Assembly (NCBI GenBank): GCA_013306675.1
Contig: JABLUY010000001.1
Location: 528,334 to 592,333, forward strand
Length of the DNA: 64,000 bases
DNA from: Thraustochytrium sp. TN22
Taxonomy: Eukaryota; Sar; Bigyra; Thraustochytrida; Thraustochytriidae
Reading direction: 5' to 3'
Each line of letters starts with the position of its first letter. The stretch's first letter is position 1. A program made the position numbers and the translations under genes. A model generated the notes under the pieces. It did no database searches. It was not told the DNA's origin and saw only the letters and a list, made by a program, of their open reading frames with translations. This document shows positions 58,991-64,000 of the stretch, in pieces.

Positions 58991-61024
58991 GGGCAGCAGG
59001 GCTGCTGACAGCTCCGCAGCTACATAGATAGCAGGCAGACCTGGCTGATTGGGGAGGGCGCGCGCCCTTCCTCCCGCTGCGGCTGGCCGCCGATGCGTTC
59101 GTCGTTACGTAGCATCACTTTCCAGATGTGGCTTGCGTCCGCAGTTCATGCAGCATTACCGCCTGTCGATCAACTTCTACAACTTGCGTGCCCAGACAAA
59201 CTTGCGTGCCCGCAGGCAGGCCAGGCACGGTTCTGAGGACAAGTCCCGCAAGATGTAACGAGCCCATGCCCGGTAGGCAGTAACCTCTCTTGCAAGCCCA
59301 GCGACCCAGCGGTGAGTCCCGCGAATCTCTTCCCCAGCGAGGTACTTGACCGCCTCTTGTCCATGGCCAGCCTAGCTAGAGCAAGCAAGGACAATCTCGC
59401 TGGCCAGCTCATGGCCCTCGCCTCTCCTTTCTCCAGGCTCGTCCGAGTTCTCCAGGGGTCAGCAGCAGACTGACCGCCTGCCCGGTGCCAGGGGCCCGGG
59501 GTGCCGCTCCGCCACAAGCGTTGCCGTCGTTTCGCCCATCTGGCCTTGCATTCGCTCGCTGCTTCTGGCCGTGTCGATTTGATCGTTGCGCAGTAGCCTC
59601 TAGTAAGCCGAGTCCGTCGCCTGACCCGCGGGCTTTCGGAGCTGTGCAGCGAGCTCGGCGCACTGCGCAGTGGATGTACCACGCAGCACCTTCCGCGGCG
59701 CCGCGGCCTCTGCCGCGAACGGCGTCGTGCCGCGTGGCCCAAGGCGCGGGCGGCGAGCGCAGGCGGTGGAGGTGGCGCGCGGGTCGAGGTCCGCCTCCGA
59801 GAGGACCACGAGCGAGGACCCCCTCCACTGCCTCTCGTTGCGCCAGTGGAGCGAGGGGACGCGGACCGTGTGCGGAGCCCCCTTCGGGCGCCACATCGGG
59901 GGCACAGAGCATGGGCGCGCAACGGCGCGCTGCGACAGCTAGTTAGCTGCCAAGAGGCGCCTGGCTGTGCCTGTGGCTGTTCCTGAGGCTTTTTCCTACC
60001 TCCTGCTTGGGCTGCCTGCCTGGGCTGCTTGCCTGGGCTGCTTGCCTGGGCTCGCCTGGCTCTGCCTGCTGTTAGCCTGCCTGCGTGAGTTCCTTCCTGG
60101 CAAAGCATCCTTCGGTGTGAGGAATGGATGGCGGCGCACGCCTCGCCTCGCCTCGCCTCGACACGCCACGCAACGCCACGCCACGCCACGGCACGGAGGA
60201 TTATCCGACGGGCGGCCGCCTCCTTCTTCGCCTGCCTGTGCCAGTGTCGCATGACCAGCCAGCCACCAGGGCCAGCGGCAGCGCACTGCACTGCAAAGCC
60301 TGCCAGTGGGGCCCGGCAATTGACTGCCTGGCTGGTAGGCGAACTAACCGCCGCTGTGCGCACGAAAGGGCGACCTGGTGGTGATCAGACGGCTTGGGAC
60401 ACCAGAGCAGAGCCACAGGAGCGGAGCGGTACGGGACAAGGCGCAGCTCTGCCCGCCTGCATAGCGAGAAGCTAAACGAGAAGCAAATAGCGTCCGCTTC
60501 CGGACTGCCAGGCCGACCATAGGGGAGAAAGAGCGTGTCAAGAGCAGGAGGCGGCAAGTTGCCTTGAGCCAGCCACAGTCCCGTGGCAACTGGAGCAGAA
60601 CCCGCAGAGAGCGAGCCCCGCGCAAGAGCCCGCCCACCCAGCCACGAGGCCAACCTACCTCGGACTGGCCGCCCGCGAGTGAGCCACGCCGAGATTCTTG
60701 CCTGGCCAGACCGCAAAACGACTGCCGCGCAAGGAAGCGCCGCGTCGTATCGTGTGACTTCTCGTCTCGTCTCGCGAGCCAGCGAGCGAACTAGCAGCGC
60801 CGCGCAGCTCCGCGCCGTGCCGCGCAGCGCAGCGCAGTGCAGACCAGCACCGCCCGCCAAGATCAGCAGCGCTACCACCAGCGAGCAGGATTGAGCACGT
60901 GAGCCAGGCCCTTGTGGGTCTCTCCCACTCGTTGCGTGGCGCATCCCGCTCGTGCGCAGACGCGTCCCTCGGTCGGGGCGAGGCCGCGCAAAACCAGCGT
61001 CCCGCCGTTGTCCCCTCGGCCGCC
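58991..61024. other. Gene-poor region with low-complexity repeats
   Basis: No gene supported although a 397-codon minus frame crosses it (arginine/serine-rich, starts unlikely). Repeats: GGGCTGCTTGCCT units at about 60010-60056; CCTCG/CCACG pentamer run at 60141-60197; GCGCAGCTCC/GCGCAGC at 60812-60845. Confidence 0.5.
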
Positions 61025-62104
61025 ATGGGGTCGTGCGTCTCCTCGACGCTAAAGGATGCCCAGCAGACAAGCAACACCACGGGCAACGGGGCGAGCGCAG
61101 GCGTCAGCACCCAGCGCCGCAGCAAGGCGCCCTCTCCAACCGCCCTGGACCACGCCTTCAAGCGCCACGACACCGGCGAGACCACCTGCAGCGCGAGCAC
61201 TGCGAGCTTCTCGCAGCCCTCCTCGTCGCAGAAGCCTGTGGTCACACCAGAGAGCCCGGCCGCCGCCACGCACAACCAGCGCTACGCGGACCGCGGCCAG
61301 ACCTCGCCAACAGCCGGCGCCGCCACAACGACGCCCGTCCCGCCACCCATGCCTCCCGGCGGCGTCTCGCGGGGACCGCGCAAGGTTGTGACGCGCGAGC
61401 AGGCGGCGCCCTCCACCTCCCCCAAATCCTCCTCGTCCTCGCGCTCGCGACGGCGCCCGCACTCCAGCTCCTGCGCGGACGCGGACGCGAAGACGGTCAC
61501 GGCCGCCCCGGTGCGCTCGCGCGCAACGAGTACCCCGCAGCGCCAGCCGCCCGTGCCGACGCGCGTCCCGCCGCCCCCGCCCTCGGCGGCCGCACATGAG
61601 GAATTGGAGGAGGAGGAGGAGGAGGCCCACAAGGCCTGTGACTACATTCGCAGCAGCGCTTCGCCGTCCAAGGGCAAGTTGGGCCGCAAGGAGCGCCAGT
61701 CGCTCGTGCTCAGCAGCCAGGGCGACGCCTCGCCGCCCCTCGGCTCGCCGCTGAGCGATTGCAGTGACGACTCCCAGGGCTTCCGCGATCGCCTCGCACT
61801 GATGCGCCGCTATTACTCTTGGAAGGAGATCCCGCTCGACTTCTTCGTCGACTCCCACGTCACCGTCGAGGATGTCGGCCCGTCGCGGAGGCGAAAGCAC
61901 CGCTCGGCGGCCTCGCCGGTTGCCGCCCCTGCCACCTCCGCCTCGGCCAAGACCTCGCCGCGCCGTCATCAGCACCAGTCCCGCCGCCGCCCCCAGCAGC
62001 ACCAGCATCATGCTGCTGCTCCTGCTACTGCCGGCGGCGGCACGTCTTCGCGGGCCTCGCGCCAGAGCCCGCGCGGCTGCGACGTATACGCGCAGCCCGC
62101 ATGA
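61025..62104 (+). CDS. N-myristoylated disordered protein with YIR motif
   Basis: 359 residues from the ATG at 61025 in a GCCGCCATGGGG context; the longer frame uses GTG. It starts MGSCVSSTLKD: Gly2 with Ser6 fits N-myristoyltransferase, and Cys4 is placed for palmitoylation. The rest is disordered: SP/TP sites, an Arg/Ser patch (SRSRRRPHSSSC), Pro runs, a poly-Glu run, then a more conserved-looking centre, ACDYIRSSASPSKGK, followed by a short structured block (FRDRLALMRRYYSWKEIPLDFFVDSH, here in part as RRYYSWKEIPLDFF) and a His/Gln-rich tail. Not recognised. Membrane-attached adaptor or phosphoprotein is the likely class. The gene downstream shares the YIR-SP motif. Confidence 0.8.
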   Translation: MGSCVSSTLKDAQQTSNTTGNGASAGVSTQRRSKAPSPTALDHAFKRHDTGETTCSASTASFSQPSSSQKPVVTPESPAAATHNQRYADRGQTSPTAGAATTTPVPPPMPPGGVSRGPRKVVTREQAAPSTSPKSSSSSRSRRRPHSSSCADADAKTVTAAPVRSRATSTPQRQPPVPTRVPPPPPSAAAHEELEEEEEEAHKACDYIRSSASPSKGKLGRKERQSLVLSSQGDASPPLGSPLSDCSDDSQGFRDRLALMRRYYSWKEIPLDFFVDSHVTVEDVGPSRRRKHRSAASPVAAPATSASAKTSPRRHQHQSRRRPQQHQHHAAAPATAGGGTSSRASRQSPRGCDVYAQPA

Positions 62105-62767
62105 GCGAGCGAAGGTGGCCACCACGCCGCTTCCCGCTCCGCCGTCCTGATCCTTGTTTCATCCGCTGACCATGTTGACCTCCTTGTAGCACACCAATCC
62201 ATCCTTCACTGCACTTCATGTATGCTGTATCTCTTGAGCCTACTACAGGCTACGTCTGTCAGCCTGTCATGATGCTCAGGCTGCGGCCTCGCGGTGAACT
62301 CGGCCGCAAGCTTCCCCTTTTCGGGCAAGGCGCTGCCAGTGAGAGATCGTGTTCGTTATCGGATGAAAAAGAAGGCCGCAGCGGAGACGCGCAATGTACG
62401 CACCGCGTAGGCCTAGACTGACTCACTGTCAGCGTTGCGTCGCGTGCGTGCAACTGTCAGCTTCGGAAGGCCGGGTCGAGTGCAGTGCAGGTGATGTTCA
62501 CTAACTTCAGGTCTCTGCAGTCATGTTGTACCAACGAAGGGAAAAATCGGGCACGCCAACTTGAGCCCCCAACCGTTGCGCCGTCGCCGTTGCGCAGAGT
62601 CCGCCGCCGCCGCCGCCGCTGCGCAGAGCCCGCCGCCACGCGGCCAGCCGACACCGCGGCGCCGACGGCAGCGCGGTGCCAGCGCAGCGCGCGAGCAGCG
62701 CGAGAAGCGCGAGAAGCGCGAGCAGGGCGAGCAGGGCGAGCAGGGCGAGAGGACGCCTGCAGCAACC
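62105..62767. other. Spacer between the two YIR-motif genes
   Basis: 663 bp; no gene seen. GCGAGAAGCGCGAGCAGGGC-type 9-bp repeats (GCGAG[A/C]A[G]) at 62690-62755 lie just upstream of the next ATG. Confidence 0.5.
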
Positions 62768-64000
62768 ATGGAGAACAAGGTGGACTTGGCCAATCACCAG
62801 CGCGGCGGCGAGGCGCTGGCGCCGCTGGGCGGCGGCGTGGGCACCAAGACGCCCACCAAGGCACAGGCACGCAAGCAGAGGCCGAAAGAGGCGTCCCCCA
62901 AACAGATTCCACGCAGGAACAGCGGCAGCAGCGGCAGCGATGCCAAGGTGAAGCAGTCGCCGCTGCGGAGGTCCGCGCAGGCGTCGCCGCAGACGCCGTC
63001 GCCGCGTAAATCCAGCGCGTCGCGCGTCGGCCGGCAAGCCGCCGGCGTACGCGCCAGGTCCAGGTCCAACTCGCCCGCCGGCAGCACCGGGTCGCGCGGC
63101 AGCGGCGTGTCGCCGTCCACGGTCAAGTACAACGAGATCAGGTCGCCAGTGGCGGAGTATATTCGCGGCGGGGCCGCTCTCAAGTCGCCAAGCCAAACCG
63201 CGGCGCCTAGCCCGCCTAGCACCTTTTACTCGCCGCGCGCCTCGCCGTCCCGGTACAACAAGGTGGCCTCCCCGGTGGGCGACTACATCCGCGGCGTCTC
63301 GCCAACCGTGCAGAGCCCAGCACGGCGCCCCCTCCCGGGCAGCAGACAGGCGGTTCACGCATTCACACACTCTCCGCGCGTCAACATGGGCTCCGTGCCG
63401 GCCTCGGCGCTTGTCGCCTCGCCCCTCTGGTTTGGGTCCTCGTCCAAGAAGGAACGGCAGCAGGAGCAGCAGCTGCGCCGCCAGCAGCTGCCAACGTCGC
63501 AGCAGCAGGAGGACCTGGTCGGCACACCAGCAAGCCCGGTGCGCGAGCGCCGCAGCGCCTCGGGCCTCGACCGCCATGAGAACCTCCTCTCGCCCATGGG
63601 CGCTTCGCCCAGCAAGGCCCTCCTCACGGCCCTCGCCGCCACGTCGACGCCGACGTCGACACAGGCACCTGGGGCGCCGCAGCCGCTGCAAGACGTCAGC
63701 ACGCCGCGCCCGACGGCGTCCAGCCCGTTGCAGACGCCAGGGTCCATCAAGGCCGTGGCGGAGGCCAAGGCCGAGGCCAAGGCCAAGGCCGAGGCCAAAG
63801 CCAAGGCCGACCACGAGCTCATGCTTCAGACGCAACGTCAGCACGTGGCGCGCGTCATGGCGGCCTATGCCATCGCGCGCGGTCGCGCCAAGGTGCTCGG
63901 CTTGTTGCGCACACGCGCCAAGACCGAGGCGAAGCAGCGCGAGGCGCTAAAGGCACAGGCTGCGGCCGGCGACCCGGCTGCCGCCCAGGCTGCCTCCTCC
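62768..64000 (+). CDS. Disordered protein with repeated SPV-x-YIRG motif (5' part)
   Basis: Open from the ATG at 62768 (AACCATGG context) to the right edge: 411 codons, end not seen. I translated the frame and met no stop. Basic Ser/Pro-rich N-terminus with many SP sites (KQSPLRR, ASPQTPSPRK). Two copies of a motif: YNEIRSPVAEYIRGG (about residue 122) and YNKVASPVGDYIRGVSP (about 162). A QQQEQQLRRQQ part, more SP/TP sites, then an alternating AEAKAEAKAKAEAKAKAD helix from about 325 and a helical end rich in Arg/Lys/Ala. No catalytic domain seen. Paired with the upstream YIR gene. It could be a cytoskeletal or cell-cycle kinase substrate; unknown. Confidence 0.78.
   Translation, partial: MENKVDLANHQRGGEALAPLGGGVGTKTPTKAQARKQRPKEASPKQIPRRNSGSSGSDAKVKQSPLRRSAQASPQTPSPRKSSASRVGRQAAGVRARSRSNSPAGSTGSRGSGVSPSTVKYNEIRSPVAEYIRGGAALKSPSQTAAPSPPSTFYSPRASPSRYNKVASPVGDYIRGVSPTVQSPARRPLPGSRQAVHAFTHSPRVNMGSVPASALVASPLWFGSSSKKERQQEQQLRRQQLPTSQQQEDLVGTPASPVRERRSASGLDRHENLLSPMGASPSKALLTALAATSTPTSTQAPGAPQPLQDVSTPRPTASSPLQTPGSIKAVAEAKAEAKAKAEAKAKADHELMLQTQRQHVARVMAAYAIARGRAKVLGLLRTRAKTEAKQREALKAQAAAGDPAAAQAASS

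Noticed and set aside
59170-60363. 397-codon minus-strand frame in the gene-poor region
   Set aside because: Arg/Ser/Pro-rich, crosses low-complexity repeats, no natural domain pattern.
62507-63844. 445-codon minus-strand frame at the right end
   Set aside because: Antisense of the YIR-motif gene; leucine/arginine-rich with no domain.
1-64000. tRNA or rRNA genes
   Set aside because: I looked for the GGTTCRANYCC-type T-arm and for A-box sequences and found no convincing pair.

Overview
The window is nuclear DNA from a GC-rich, intron-poor eukaryotic microbe. Evidence for a eukaryote: 5'-biased spliceosomal introns (GT..AG) in RPL7 and PRMT5; genes for NatC, Bdp1, coatomer-age membrane traffic (SFT2), a long-form tRNase Z, sterol glucosylation and tandem-BRCT proteins; N-myristoylation and GPI-type signals; no operons or Shine-Dalgarno sites. 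The mix resembles an intron-poor stramenopile or similar protist/alga, but the species cannot be fixed from sequence alone. Intergenic DNA is full of short tandem repeats, especially (TGCC)n, (GCTA)n and several pentanucleotide families.

Layout. 1-8011: five tandem minus-strand genes for secreted, probably GPI-anchored intradiol ring-cleavage dioxygenases (the first runs off the left edge). All keep the Tyr-Tyr-His-His iron ligands, and all start their mature form with His at the predicted signal-peptidase site. 9090-16196: a bestrophin-like channel protein (minus), ribosomal protein L7/uL30 (one intron) and PRMT5 (two introns). 16857-27294: an acidic coiled-coil protein of unknown function, an ER FKBP with a KEEL-type tail, a divergently transcribed long tRNase Z, and NatC subunit NAA35/Mak10, followed by two tandem repeat blocks. 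27295-36115: a very large FHA-like/TQ-rich/tandem-BRCT protein resembling DNA-damage mediators, divergent from TFIIIB subunit Bdp1, then an AFG1-type mitochondrial ATPase fused to an EF-hand. 36618-43832: a longin-like protein, a dually acylated C2-sterol glucosyltransferase and a short mitochondrial membrane protein.

43833-50247 is a gene-poor stretch with decayed fragments, an ancient internal duplication and a 250-bp AT-rich island. 50248-57299 returns to coding: a double-SWIB chromatin protein, SFT2 Golgi protein, a disordered protein with four LC8-type QT motifs, and a secreted leucine-rich-repeat/VWA protein. 57300-61024 is again gene-poor with one decayed fragment. The right end holds a myristoylated disordered protein and the start of a second disordered protein; both carry a YIR-SP short motif.

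Functionally, most loci are housekeeping singletons. Two (Bdp1, tRNase Z) act in tRNA production. The one locus that looks like an adaptive accessory system is the secreted dioxygenase array, presumably for cleavage of catecholic or phenolic compounds at the cell surface. I chose starts at the first ATG that makes biological sense; several longer open frames begin at GTG or TTG and were shortened.
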